Source: Treponema sp. UBA4328 (GTDB taxonomy: Bacteria > Spirochaetota > Spirochaetia > Treponematales > Treponemataceae). From it: DNA of 16,525 bases. The notes under the pieces are model-generated. The model was given only the letters and a program-made list of their open reading frames with translations, did not search any database and was not told the origin of the DNA. The stretch spans positions 1 through 16,525 of the forward strand of contig DGTU01000083.1 in NCBI GenBank assembly GCA_002394465.1, in the 5' to 3' direction. Below, piece by piece: positions 1-8,078 of the stretch; position 1 is the stretch's first letter; the number at the start of each line of letters is the position of its first letter. The position numbers and the translations under genes are program-made.

Positions 1-31
1 CATCCACGAAGCAAAATCAATGGAGAAATAA
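1..31 (+). CDS. 3' end of an upstream gene, possibly trpB (partial)
   Basis: Only the last nine codons and a TAA at 29-31 are visible if frame 2 is the real one; the peptide would end IHEAKSMEK. A second option is frame 1, which ends in a TGA at 34-36 overlapping the trpA ATG. The position directly before trpA, with a gap of one base or a 4-base overlap, suggests an operon partner, and trpB normally precedes trpA. Too little sequence is present to identify the product, and the frame is uncertain. Confidence 0.35.
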   Translation, partial: IHEAKSMEK

Positions 32-32
32 G

Positions 33-788
33 ATGAACAAAATAAAACTTATGTCGCACCTCGTAGCCGGCTATCCGACTGACGAACTTTCCCTTACTGC
101 AGCACGCTCACTCATAAAAGGCGGTGCAGATATCCTTGAAATTCAGCTTCCTTTCTCTGACCCGAGTGCGGACGGTCCGGCAATCCAGACTGCATGTACC
201 AAAGTCCTTGAGCGCGGCTACCGTACTTCTGACGGACTTGCATTCATTTCGCAGATTCACAAAGAATTCCCTGATACAGTGATTTATCTTATGAGTTACG
301 GAAGCCTGATTTACACTCCTGGTGTTGAGAATTTCTGCAAAAAAGCCGCAGAGGCCGGTGTAAAGGGCATGATTATTCCTGACCTTCCTTTTGATTTTGA
401 CGAAGGACTTACCGCCGCCTGTAAGGCAAACGGCATGATAAATATTCCTGTCGCAGCCCCGAGCATGAGCGCAGAACGGCTTCATAAGCTTGCTCACGCA
501 GGTTTCCCGTACATCTACGCCGCTCTCCGGGTTGGAATTACCGGAACAGATACAAAAATCGATTCTGATACTCTTTCTTTCCTTAACAAAGTGAGTGAGG
601 GAGGAAGTAAAGTTTACGGAGGGTTCGGAATCTCAAACGGTGAACAGGCAAAAGCCCTTGCAGGTTCAGTTGAAGCAATTGTTGCAGGTTCTGCCTTTGT
701 AAGGATTATCTCTGAAAATCAGGATGACGGGTCTAAGCTTGCAGAAAAAGTTGAAGCAAAGGCCCGTGAACTTAGCGGACTTAACTAA
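33..788 (+). CDS. trpA: Tryptophan synthase alpha subunit
   Basis: TrpA cleaves indole-3-glycerol phosphate to indole and glyceraldehyde 3-phosphate, and passes the indole to TrpB in the cytoplasmic alpha2-beta2 complex. The 251-residue product is a TIM barrel with the family signature around residues 34-50: the catalytic Glu and Asp correspond to E36 and D47 in EIQLPFSDPSADGP. Later motifs are IPDLPF near residue 115, VGITGTD near 170, and the phosphate-binding GGFGIS and AGSAFV segments near 197 and 218. It is shorter at the N-terminus than the roughly 268-residue enterobacterial enzyme. Two motif positions deviate: Gln where the common motif has Gly after the catalytic Glu (EIQ, usually ELG), and YAALRVGITG where YSVSR-GVTG is typical. 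An AGGAG-like site (GGAG at 22-25) lies 7 bases before the ATG. The stop overlaps the stop of the converging M23 peptidase gene. Confidence 0.93.
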   Translation: MNKIKLMSHLVAGYPTDELSLTAARSLIKGGADILEIQLPFSDPSADGPAIQTACTKVLERGYRTSDGLAFISQIHKEFPDTVIYLMSYGSLIYTPGVENFCKKAAEAGVKGMIIPDLPFDFDEGLTAACKANGMINIPVAAPSMSAERLHKLAHAGFPYIYAALRVGITGTDTKIDSDTLSFLNKVSEGGSKVYGGFGISNGEQAKALAGSVEAIVAGSAFVRIISENQDDGSKLAEKVEAKARELSGLN

Positions 789-1771
789 CGGCTGCTTTCT
801 TTTTCAAAAGTAAAGTCGCCGGTAAAAAAATCAGGACTTACGGCTTCCATGTTCAGGCGTATTTCCCAGTGAAGGTGAGGACCCGTTGCAAGTCCTGTTG
901 CGCCTGAAAGACCGACGAGGTCTCCCTGATTTACTGTCTGTCCGGTTTTTACGTTAAGGCTGCTCATGTGGTAGTAAAGGGAATAAAGCCCCGGCAGATG
1001 CTCAATGCAGACGCTCCAGCCGGTGGAAATCCTGTTTTCTGCCATTACGACTTTGCCTTTTCCGCATGCACGTACTTCGCTTCCGGTCGGAATGCCGTAG
1101 TCAATTCCGTAATGCAGGCTTGTTGATGATTTTCCGTTATTGTAGGCATAAACGCGCCTGTCAGCGAAGAAAGAAGTCCGCCTTGTTGCCGGATTCGGCG
1201 GGACAAATGCATTCGTTTCGTATACGGACTGCGGGTCGCTCCGGCCTAGTATTTCATTCAGTCTTTTTATCTGGTCCATTCGCTCTGAAGAGGTGTTTGT
1301 CTTGATTGAAGTGTTCTGTGCATCGAGAGGAATTGTCTCAGAAACAAAATCTTTATGTTCAATTACTACCGGAAGTGAAAAGGTTTCCGGTGACATGCCG
1401 AAGGCTGAATACGTAAATTTAAGCTCGTAGTCACCTTCAGAAAGGTATGAAGAAAGCGGAATGCCTGCGAGAATCGTGTCAGTTTTTGTGTCAGTTGAAA
1501 TCATGTAGAAATCTGCCTTTCCTGCAGGCTTTGCGTTTTCAGCGGCATTTTTTTTGACAAGAACCATCTGTCCGCCAGATTTTCCGGCTGCAGCTTTTGC
1601 TTCTTTTGTCTTTGGCGTAAAGATTATCCTTGCAAAAACTGCATCGCCCGGATGTGACGTCTTATTGTACCAGACGGTAAAATTATAGTTTTTGTTTTTC
1701 CAGGTTCCTTTTTCAGCATTGAGGACGCACAATAAACTGAAAAAAATCGTAAACAGCAGGGCTTTTTTCAT
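785..1771 (-). CDS. Secreted M23 (LytM-type) metallopeptidase
   Basis: Probable zinc endopeptidase that cuts peptidoglycan cross-bridges or stem peptides in the periplasm. The 328-residue product starts with a classic signal peptide (MKK, hydrophobic core, likely cleavage after LNA at about residue 19); there is no lipobox. Residues about 20-150 resemble a beta-sandwich accessory region, about 160-190 form a linker, and about 205-320 are the M23 domain. Metal and catalytic residues are intact: H220 and D224 in HYGID, a YYHM His near 267, and H299/H301 in GPHLHWE, so it should be active rather than a NlpD-like dead activator. The ATG overlaps the recJ stop as ATGA, which points to translational coupling and makes it the last gene of the recO-recJ operon. 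The exact substrate cannot be read from sequence. Confidence 0.9.
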   Translation of the reverse strand: MKKALLFTIFFSLLCVLNAEKGTWKNKNYNFTVWYNKTSHPGDAVFARIIFTPKTKEAKAAAGKSGGQMVLVKKNAAENAKPAGKADFYMISTDTKTDTILAGIPLSSYLSEGDYELKFTYSAFGMSPETFSLPVVIEHKDFVSETIPLDAQNTSIKTNTSSERMDQIKRLNEILGRSDPQSVYETNAFVPPNPATRRTSFFADRRVYAYNNGKSSTSLHYGIDYGIPTGSEVRACGKGKVVMAENRISTGWSVCIEHLPGLYSLYYHMSSLNVKTGQTVNQGDLVGLSGATGLATGPHLHWEIRLNMEAVSPDFFTGDFTFEKESSR

Positions 1772-3912
1772 TCAGATTCTCCCGGGGCTGCAATGTCCCT
1801 GATTATCAGCTGAAGTGTTTCCATTCCGTTGAAGGTATTACGTTCAAGTTCGTAGAGCACGTCTATGTAATCGTCTTTCTTAAAATCCCTGTTCAGCCTT
1901 TCACCTTCGTTCCAGAAGAGTGCCGGCCATTTGTTTCCCTTTGATTCAAGCGTGAGCTTAAGGTGATAAGGTTCAGCCTTACCGATAAGCCTTGCATCAA
2001 GAACCTTAAGGTTTTTGCTCATGAACGTGAGCTTTGGATTCTGTTCACCGTAAGGTTCAAAGGTATCTACGGTTTTTATGAGGTCTGGATTCAGGTATTC
2101 ATGAGGAATTTCTGCATCGATATTGTAGGTTTCCGTGTCACTTTCAAGCAGGTCAATCGCCGGTGCGAGCAGGGAAAGTTTTTCAAGGAAGTCATTCAGC
2201 CTTTCTTTTTTAAAACTGAAGCCTGCTGCAAGGTCATGGCCGCCGTGATTTATGAAGATATCGCTCATCTGGTCAAGGAAAGGCGTTACTGAAAATCCCC
2301 GGCAGCTGCGCATTGAACCTATTGCACAGTCATCTACAAAGGTGACTGCCATTGAAGGAACGTTGAACTGGCTTACGAGTTTTCCGGCAACGATTCCGGA
2401 AATTCCGCGGTTAATGCGTTCATCTATTACAACGCAAAGTTTTCCTGAGTATTTACGGATGCTTTCTTCTGCGCTTTCAAGTGCATAATTCCAGCCTTCG
2501 GTTCCAAGCTGTTTGCGTGTGGAATTGAGGTTAAGTATCTCATCAGCAATTGCCTGTCGTTTTTCTGCATTGCTTTCTGTAAAAAGTTCAACTCCGAGTT
2601 CCGGCCTTCCGAGCCTTCCGCAGGAATTGAGTACGGGAACAATGTTCCATGACAGGTCAGTGCTTGAAATCCTTTTCCCAAGCAGCTGCTGGCGGGAGAG
2701 AAGCTCAACGAGGCCTTCGCGTGCATGTCCTGCATTCAGGGAAGCGATTCCGTGCTTGAGGAAAATCCTGTTTTCGTTTTTGAGAGGCATTATGTCGGCA
2801 AGGGCGGCAAGGGCAACCAGCTGAAGGTCTCTTTCCTCGAGGCCTTCAATGTTTTTGAAAGTTGTGTAATAGCTTTTCGTCATGAACGTAACGAAAATGT
2901 TGAAAAAGCCCTGAATTTCTGTTGACAGGGACGGATTGTATCTTGCAAGGCGTGAAAGGTTTTTGAGGCGCATGAGGCTCAGGCGTGCAAGCTGGGGAAA
3001 CGCTTTTGCAACCTCAGGCTGCATGTCCATTACTTCAAATTCAATGCCGTTTCCGAAAACCTGCGAAAGCATCTTGAGCGTAAGTGCTTTGTCCCATACG
3101 AAAATCTGGTGTCCCCTGAGGAATTTTTCAAGTCTTGTCTGCGTAAAGGAAACTGTTCCCGGAATAATCGTCTCAGTGATGCTGTCCGTTTCGACCAGAT
3201 TTTCTGTCTTGATGCATTCAATTGTGTATGCGTCGTTTACCGGACGGACTGACATGAGAACGACTTCGTTTCTGTATAATTCACTTGCGGAAAAGCGCAG
3301 GGCAGAGCAGAGCTTATAGGCAACGGCACAGCCAGAAATATCCTTGAACGGATATCCTGAATCTTCGCATTTCGGATTAATTATAATTGCAGGTGAGGGA
3401 AGCTCTGCCGGCGGATTGTGGTGATCTGCAACAATTACGTCTATGCCGAGTTCTGCTGCATGTGCGATTTCCTCGTTGTTTGAAATTCCGCAGTCTACAG
3501 TAATTATCAGCGTTCCGTAATTTTTTGCAAAATCGTCAACAGCCTGCATGTTGAGGCCGTAAGGATCTGTTGTTCCCGGAAGACGCCAGGTAACGTCGAT
3601 TCCCATTCCCTTAAGGCAGTTGTAGAGGACTGTCGTGCTCGTAATTCCGTCTACGTCACGGTCGCCGAAAATAAGGACTTTTTCTTCCTCTTCCTTTGCC
3701 TGAATGATTCTCTCGACTGCGTCCGTCATGTTTGAGAACATAAACGGATTGTGAAGGAATCTTTTGTCAGTTTCGAGATAGTATTGAATTTCTTCGCCGT
3801 CAGTTATTCCCCTTCTGACAAAAACAGATGCCGTAAGCGGTGGTATGCCGTATTTGTCATAAAGTTCTTTTGTGACAAGGCGTGAGACATTTTTTTTGTT
3901 CCAGTTTTTCAT
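1768..3912 (-). CDS. recJ: Single-stranded-DNA-specific 5'-3' exonuclease RecJ with a large insertion
   Basis: RecJ degrades single-stranded DNA 5' to 3' and works in the RecFOR recombination, mismatch and base-excision repair pathways. The DHH-family core is clear: motif I D84-R-D-V-D-G89 (usually DYD[AV]DG; Tyr is Arg here), D140 in ITVDCGIS, D163-H164-H165 in VADHH, and D373 in LADIMPL. A DHHA1 half follows, with NSCGRLGRPELG near 430 and the GGHDLAAG loop near 556, then an OB-like domain from about 590. At 714 residues it is about 137 longer than the 577-residue E. coli enzyme. The excess lies between the DHH half (ending about residue 206) and ALAALADIMPL (about 366). An AGGAAG site sits 7 bases before the ATG. 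It is downstream of recO by 79 bases and overlaps the peptidase gene start by 4 bases. Confidence 0.92.
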   Translation of the reverse strand: MKNWNKKNVSRLVTKELYDKYGIPPLTASVFVRRGITDGEEIQYYLETDKRFLHNPFMFSNMTDAVERIIQAKEEEEKVLIFGDRDVDGITSTTVLYNCLKGMGIDVTWRLPGTTDPYGLNMQAVDDFAKNYGTLIITVDCGISNNEEIAHAAELGIDVIVADHHNPPAELPSPAIIINPKCEDSGYPFKDISGCAVAYKLCSALRFSASELYRNEVVLMSVRPVNDAYTIECIKTENLVETDSITETIIPGTVSFTQTRLEKFLRGHQIFVWDKALTLKMLSQVFGNGIEFEVMDMQPEVAKAFPQLARLSLMRLKNLSRLARYNPSLSTEIQGFFNIFVTFMTKSYYTTFKNIEGLEERDLQLVALAALADIMPLKNENRIFLKHGIASLNAGHAREGLVELLSRQQLLGKRISSTDLSWNIVPVLNSCGRLGRPELGVELFTESNAEKRQAIADEILNLNSTRKQLGTEGWNYALESAEESIRKYSGKLCVVIDERINRGISGIVAGKLVSQFNVPSMAVTFVDDCAIGSMRSCRGFSVTPFLDQMSDIFINHGGHDLAAGFSFKKERLNDFLEKLSLLAPAIDLLESDTETYNIDAEIPHEYLNPDLIKTVDTFEPYGEQNPKLTFMSKNLKVLDARLIGKAEPYHLKLTLESKGNKWPALFWNEGERLNRDFKKDDYIDVLYELERNTFNGMETLQLIIRDIAAPGESE

Positions 3913-3956
3913 CAGCGTACTTCCTGACGGTTAAAAATGGAACTGAACGAAAATAA

Positions 3957-3984
3957 GTTATATGTAGTCATAAAATATGTTAAT
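3957..3984 (-). promoter_or_regulatory. Possible weak promoter in front of recJ
   Basis: In the 79-base gap between recO and recJ the minus strand carries TATAAC at 3962-3957, with TTAACA about 15 bases (or ATTAAC 16 bases) upstream. The -10 differs from consensus at its last base and the spacing is short, so this may only supplement readthrough from recO. Confidence 0.25.
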
Positions 3985-3991
3985 CCCGGTT

Positions 3992-4765
3992 TCATAATAT
4001 GCCCAGACCGCTCTCAATTGACTTGAGTCTCGAACCGCAGGCAAATTGAATGATATAAAAACAGAACTGCCTCAGCTGTGTCATCACCTGTCCGTCTATT
4101 GAAATGTTCCTTACCTGTGCAGGTGAAAGTGACGCGGTTGCCTCAAGATATGTCAGGGCTTTTTTATCAAGAACATACATTTTTCCGTCCATTGACGTAC
4201 ATTCATCGCAGATAAAACCGTTGTCTGCTTCGCTGTATGCTCCCTTACATAATACTGCATTTTCCTCTAATTTTCCACTGATAAATGAACGTCCGCACTG
4301 ACAGCATTCTGAAACGGACGGACGTATTCCCATTATTCCGAGGTAGCGCCATATAAACCTCAGGGTTCCGAGTCTGGATTCATTTTCGCTGCTCAGTTCC
4401 ATTCCGTCGAGAAAGCCGTTGATCAGGGTAAAGGCATCCTTATAGCTTCCTGAACCTTTTGTCCTGACTGCAAGTTCGCTTGCAAAAGTGGCTGCATAGG
4501 ATTTGTAAAGGTTTTCGCGGAAGCTCGGATGATATTTTTTTACGTCGAAGTCGGTGAGCTTGCAGGTGTGTTTTGTTTCATCTTTATAGAGATAGGCTGT
4601 TCCGCGGTTAAAGGGGCTTACGAGCGAGCGGAAACGGCTTTTTGCTCCTCCGAAAAGGGTAGCGTTGAAAATTCCGTGTTCGGGACTGAGAAGGCATACG
4701 TTCCTGTTGTTTTCACCCTGCCTTGTGACATTTAAAATCAGGGCATCGCACTGAAAATTCCGCAC
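3992..4765 (-). CDS. recO: DNA repair protein RecO
   Basis: RecO binds SSB and single-stranded DNA, anneals strands and, with RecR, loads RecA at gaps. From a GTG at 4765 the product has 257 residues, the normal family length. Its start MRNFQCDALILNV fits the OB-fold start of the family, and GGAKSRFRSLVSPF near residues 39-52 is the characteristic basic loop. The C-terminal half is helical, with a four-cysteine zinc site (C154/C157 and C186/C189). An in-frame ATG at 4843 would add 26 residues of no family resemblance and would overlap the start of the divergent helicase gene, so I prefer GTG. Neither start has a good ribosome-binding site. A TATACT box (4777-4772) would place the transcription start at about the GTG, so a leaderless message is possible. 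First gene of recO-recJ-M23. Confidence 0.85.
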   Translation of the reverse strand: MRNFQCDALILNVTRQGENNRNVCLLSPEHGIFNATLFGGAKSRFRSLVSPFNRGTAYLYKDETKHTCKLTDFDVKKYHPSFRENLYKSYAATFASELAVRTKGSGSYKDAFTLINGFLDGMELSSENESRLGTLRFIWRYLGIMGIRPSVSECCQCGRSFISGKLEENAVLCKGAYSEADNGFICDECTSMDGKMYVLDKKALTYLEATASLSPAQVRNISIDGQVMTQLRQFCFYIIQFACGSRLKSIESGLGIL

Positions 4766-4841
4766 GTATTCAGTATAGACCTTTTTTTTTAAAGTTAAAA
4801 GTGCGTTTACCAATGTCCGAAAAGATGTTATTTTTACTTCC

Positions 4842-7298
4842 ATGGGTTCATTTTTGGAAACAGGCAGACGCTTTTCAGCAGAAGTAATAGAAAAAATAAG
4901 GGAACAGATTGCCCTTTCTGACGGAAATGAAGTTTTTTTTACCGGAAATATAGACGCTGAAGGTCTTGTAGTTAAGGTTCAGGCCTTTGCCCGCGGAAAC
5001 AGTCATGAAGTTCCCGTTCATGCTGACGGTGCGCGCAGGGGAGAAGTTCTTATTCATAATCATCCTTCAGGAAACCTTACTCCGTCGGATGCAGACCTTT
5101 CCGTTGCTTCAAACTGTTCGGAAAATGCGCAGGGATTTTATATCATAAATAATTTATGTTCTGAAGTTTATGTCGTCCTTGAACCCGTTAAGCCTGCCGT
5201 TACTCATAAACTTGATCCTGATAAGACTGCATTTTACCTTTCATCGCAGGGACCGCTTGCACGCATTTCGCCCATGTACGAAGAACGCAAAGGTCAGCTT
5301 GAACTTGTAACTCAGATCAGCCGTGTATTTAACGAAAACGGAATAGGTGTCTTTGAGGCCGGAACCGGTGTCGGAAAAAGCTTTGCATACCTGATTCCTT
5401 CAATTCTCTGGGCTGCAAAAAACCGTGAAAGGGTCGTCATTTCCACCGGAACGATTAACCTTCAGCAGCAGCTTACGGAAAAGGATATTCCCCAGGCAAT
5501 AAAAATCACGGGAGAAAAAATAAAGGCTGTCCTTGTTAAGGGCAGGCAGAATTTCGTCTGTTTAAGGCGCCTTGAAGACTGTACCCGCGAAAAAGACCTT
5601 TTTGATGAAGATCAGGAAATCCTTGATAAAATCTATTCTTGGACAGAAGAATCAAAAACCGGAAGCCGGAGTGACCTTTCCTTCAATGTCAGTGAAAGCC
5701 TGTGGTCGCGCGTAAATTCTGAAAGTGATTCGTGTTTCGGAATGCGCTGTCCTTTCCGTGAAAAATGCTTTGTCCTTAAGATGCGTAAGGAAGCTGCTGA
5801 TGCAAATCTCCTTGTCGTCAATCATCATCTTCTGTTTGCAGATATTGAATCAAGACTTGCAGGAGCAGGTTACGATGATACTGCAGTCCTTCCTCCGTAC
5901 AGACGCGTAGTTTTTGATGAGTGCCACGGTATCGAAGAATCTGCGACAAGTTTTTTCAGTTCAGGCTTTACGAGGTTCAGGATCATAAGGCAGCTTAACT
6001 ATCTTTTCCGCCTCAAAAAGGGAAGTGCAGCAGGCTTTATATTTACTATTGGTGCCCTTACGACAGAAGAAGATTATTCAGGTGAAATACAGCAGGAAAT
6101 CTCCGTGATTAAGGATGCAATGGCCGATCTTGAAACCGTTACCGCTGATGTCATGGATTATTCGTTTTCGCTGAGACTGCACTCAGGCACTGCTTCACGT
6201 GCATCCGACATAATAAACCGCATGCATATCCTTCAGGCTCACATAGCGCGGATGACCGGACTGTGCCGCAAAATGATTGACGGAATAAGTGACGATGACA
6301 GGGATACTCCTGCCGTCTGGGAAACAAAAAGCGTATTAAGGCGTTTTGATGATATTGTGGCAGTTCTCAAGAATTTCAGTGAATGGGAAGAGCATCCGGA
6401 CTGTGTATTCTGGATTGAAAAGCGCCGTCTTGCGTCTTCGTCTTCTTCAGGAGACGGTGTTTATTTCAGCTATATTCAGACACCGCTCGATATCGCTCCG
6501 ATGATGAATTCCGGAGTTTTTGAACCGATGGAAAGCGTAGTCTGTGCTTCTGCAACAATCGGAACCGGCGGAAACTTTGAATACTGGAAAAAACGTACGG
6601 GCGTTTCCTTTGCCGAAGAAGAACGCATTTATGAAGATAAATTTGATTCTCCGTTCCCGTATGACAAAAACCTTCTTTTTGCAGTGCCGAGTGATGCGCC
6701 GTTTCCTGACAACGAGAATTTCCAGCCCTACATCGAAACTGCCGTTGCAAAGCTCATTTCAGCTGCCGGTGGACGAACCCTTGTCCTTTTTACTTCGTAT
6801 GATTCCCTTCGTCATGCCTGTGATACTGCAAAAACACTTCTCCGTTCAAGCGGAATAACTTTTTTGAAACAGGGAGATGATGACAGGTCAAGGCTGCTTG
6901 CCACGTTTAAGGACGACAATTCATCCGTGCTGTTTGCAACGAACTCTTTCTGGGAAGGAATAGATGTTCCGGGTGATTCCCTGTCGCAGGTAATAATAGT
7001 CAAGCTTCCCTTCGGAGTTCCGTCTGATCCGGTTTTTGCTGCCAGAAGTGAACTTATTGAAAAAAGGGGAGGAAGCCCGTTTATGGAGCTCAGTGTTCCT
7101 GATGCAGTCATAAAATTCCGTCAGGGCTTCGGACGGCTTATCAGGCGGACGGATGACCGAGGCTGTGTTATAGTCCTTGACCGGCGCATAATTGAAAAGC
7201 GTTACGGATCGGTATTCCTGCGCAGCATTCCTGAAACAAAAAAAATGTATTCTCCGACAGATGAAATTGTACATTCTGTTGAGAATTTCATAAATTAG
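4842..7298 (+). CDS. JAB/RadC-like domain fused to a DinG/XPD-family iron-sulfur helicase
   Basis: An 818-residue protein with two recognisable parts. Residues about 10-115 form a JAB (MPN) domain of RadC type with a complete JAMM zinc pattern: candidate E30, then H72-x-H74-P-S-G, and D85. The rest is a superfamily 2 helicase of the DinG/XPD type, which moves 5' to 3' on single-stranded DNA and unwinds DNA, R-loops or damaged structures. It has Walker A EAGTGVGKS near 171-179, four cysteines suited to a 4Fe-4S cluster (about C240, C298, C303, C309), a DECH box near 357 in place of DEAH, SATIGTG near 568, ATNSFWEGIDVPG near 700, and motif VI QGFGRLIRR near 763. Bacillus-type DinG carries a DnaQ-like exonuclease at this N-terminal position; here it is JAB. 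No Shine-Dalgarno is seen before the ATG, which touches the alternative recO ATG. A TTG at 4854 is another possible start. plsC follows after 15 bases. Confidence 0.88.
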   Translation: MGSFLETGRRFSAEVIEKIREQIALSDGNEVFFTGNIDAEGLVVKVQAFARGNSHEVPVHADGARRGEVLIHNHPSGNLTPSDADLSVASNCSENAQGFYIINNLCSEVYVVLEPVKPAVTHKLDPDKTAFYLSSQGPLARISPMYEERKGQLELVTQISRVFNENGIGVFEAGTGVGKSFAYLIPSILWAAKNRERVVISTGTINLQQQLTEKDIPQAIKITGEKIKAVLVKGRQNFVCLRRLEDCTREKDLFDEDQEILDKIYSWTEESKTGSRSDLSFNVSESLWSRVNSESDSCFGMRCPFREKCFVLKMRKEAADANLLVVNHHLLFADIESRLAGAGYDDTAVLPPYRRVVFDECHGIEESATSFFSSGFTRFRIIRQLNYLFRLKKGSAAGFIFTIGALTTEEDYSGEIQQEISVIKDAMADLETVTADVMDYSFSLRLHSGTASRASDIINRMHILQAHIARMTGLCRKMIDGISDDDRDTPAVWETKSVLRRFDDIVAVLKNFSEWEEHPDCVFWIEKRRLASSSSSGDGVYFSYIQTPLDIAPMMNSGVFEPMESVVCASATIGTGGNFEYWKKRTGVSFAEEERIYEDKFDSPFPYDKNLLFAVPSDAPFPDNENFQPYIETAVAKLISAAGGRTLVLFTSYDSLRHACDTAKTLLRSSGITFLKQGDDDRSRLLATFKDDNSSVLFATNSFWEGIDVPGDSLSQVIIVKLPFGVPSDPVFAARSELIEKRGGSPFMELSVPDAVIKFRQGFGRLIRRTDDRGCVIVLDRRIIEKRYGSVFLRSIPETKKMYSPTDEIVHSVENFIN

Positions 7299-7313
7299 GG
7301 GTAAAATTAAAAT

Positions 7314-8072
7314 ATGTTCAGTTTTATAACAAATTTTATTACGATGGCATGTCTGGTTCAGACTGTAATATTCGATGCAGTTGCAAATATTTTTGCCTAT
7401 CCTTTGTCAAAAAAACTCTGCCTTAAGATTTCAAGGCATATATCAAAAAAAGATGCTCCAAGAGTCTTTGCCGTAATGAATACCTACAAGCACTTTAATT
7501 TCATGGGATACAAAGACCTTAAGGATGAACTTCCTCCTCAGTTCATTATCATGTCAAATCACCAGAGCCTGCTTGATATCCCTGTTTACATGAACTTTTT
7601 CAGGGACAAGTCAGTACGTTTCGTAGCCAAGGATTCCCTGTCACGTCATATTCCGCTTGTTTCAGAAATGCTCCGTGCAGAAGAGCACTGTATGGTTCCG
7701 CGCCGCGGAAGTCCGACGGTTGCAATGAGGACAATTGATGCCTTTGCAAAACGCGTTGTAGAAAGGAATCAGATACCGGTTATTTTCCCGGAAGGAACGA
7801 GAAGCAAGGACGGTTCACTTGGAACTTTTTATGCAGCAGGATTCAGAAGACTTTCAGACGGATGCCGCCTTCCTGTAGCAGTCTGTGCGCTTGACGGCGG
7901 ATGGCAGATTAATAACCTCAAGACTATTTTCAAGAACATTCATCACGGTTCATACAGGGTAAAGGTTCTTAAGATTTATGATGCACCTGCAACAAAGGAA
8001 GAGCAGGTTAAGATCCTTGAAGAAGGAAAAGAACTTATCCAGAAACAGCTGGATGAATGGCGCAGTGAATAA
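7314..8072 (+). CDS. plsC: 1-acyl-sn-glycerol-3-phosphate acyltransferase (PlsC family)
   Basis: Transfers an acyl chain to the sn-2 position of lysophosphatidic acid, giving phosphatidic acid for membrane lipid synthesis at the inner face of the cytoplasmic membrane. The 252-residue product has a hydrophobic N-terminus (about residues 1-30) and all four acyltransferase blocks in order: NHQSLLD near 80 (catalytic His and Asp), the AKDSL block II near 104 with MVPRRG near 126, FPEGTRS near 158, and the proline-containing LPVAVCAL block near 185. AGGGGT ends 11 bases before the ATG and the gene lies 15 bases after the helicase, so the two are probably co-transcribed. The head group or acyl donor specificity is not readable from sequence; related lyso-lipid acyltransferases share these motifs. 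Confidence 0.9.
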   Translation: MFSFITNFITMACLVQTVIFDAVANIFAYPLSKKLCLKISRHISKKDAPRVFAVMNTYKHFNFMGYKDLKDELPPQFIIMSNHQSLLDIPVYMNFFRDKSVRFVAKDSLSRHIPLVSEMLRAEEHCMVPRRGSPTVAMRTIDAFAKRVVERNQIPVIFPEGTRSKDGSLGTFYAAGFRRLSDGCRLPVAVCALDGGWQINNLKTIFKNIHHGSYRVKVLKIYDAPATKEEQVKILEEGKELIQKQLDEWRSE

Positions 8073-8078
8073 AAAAAA

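Noticed and set aside
108..497. A 129-codon minus-strand frame inside trpA
   Set aside because: Shadow of trpA; no ribosome-binding site and no recognisable domain.
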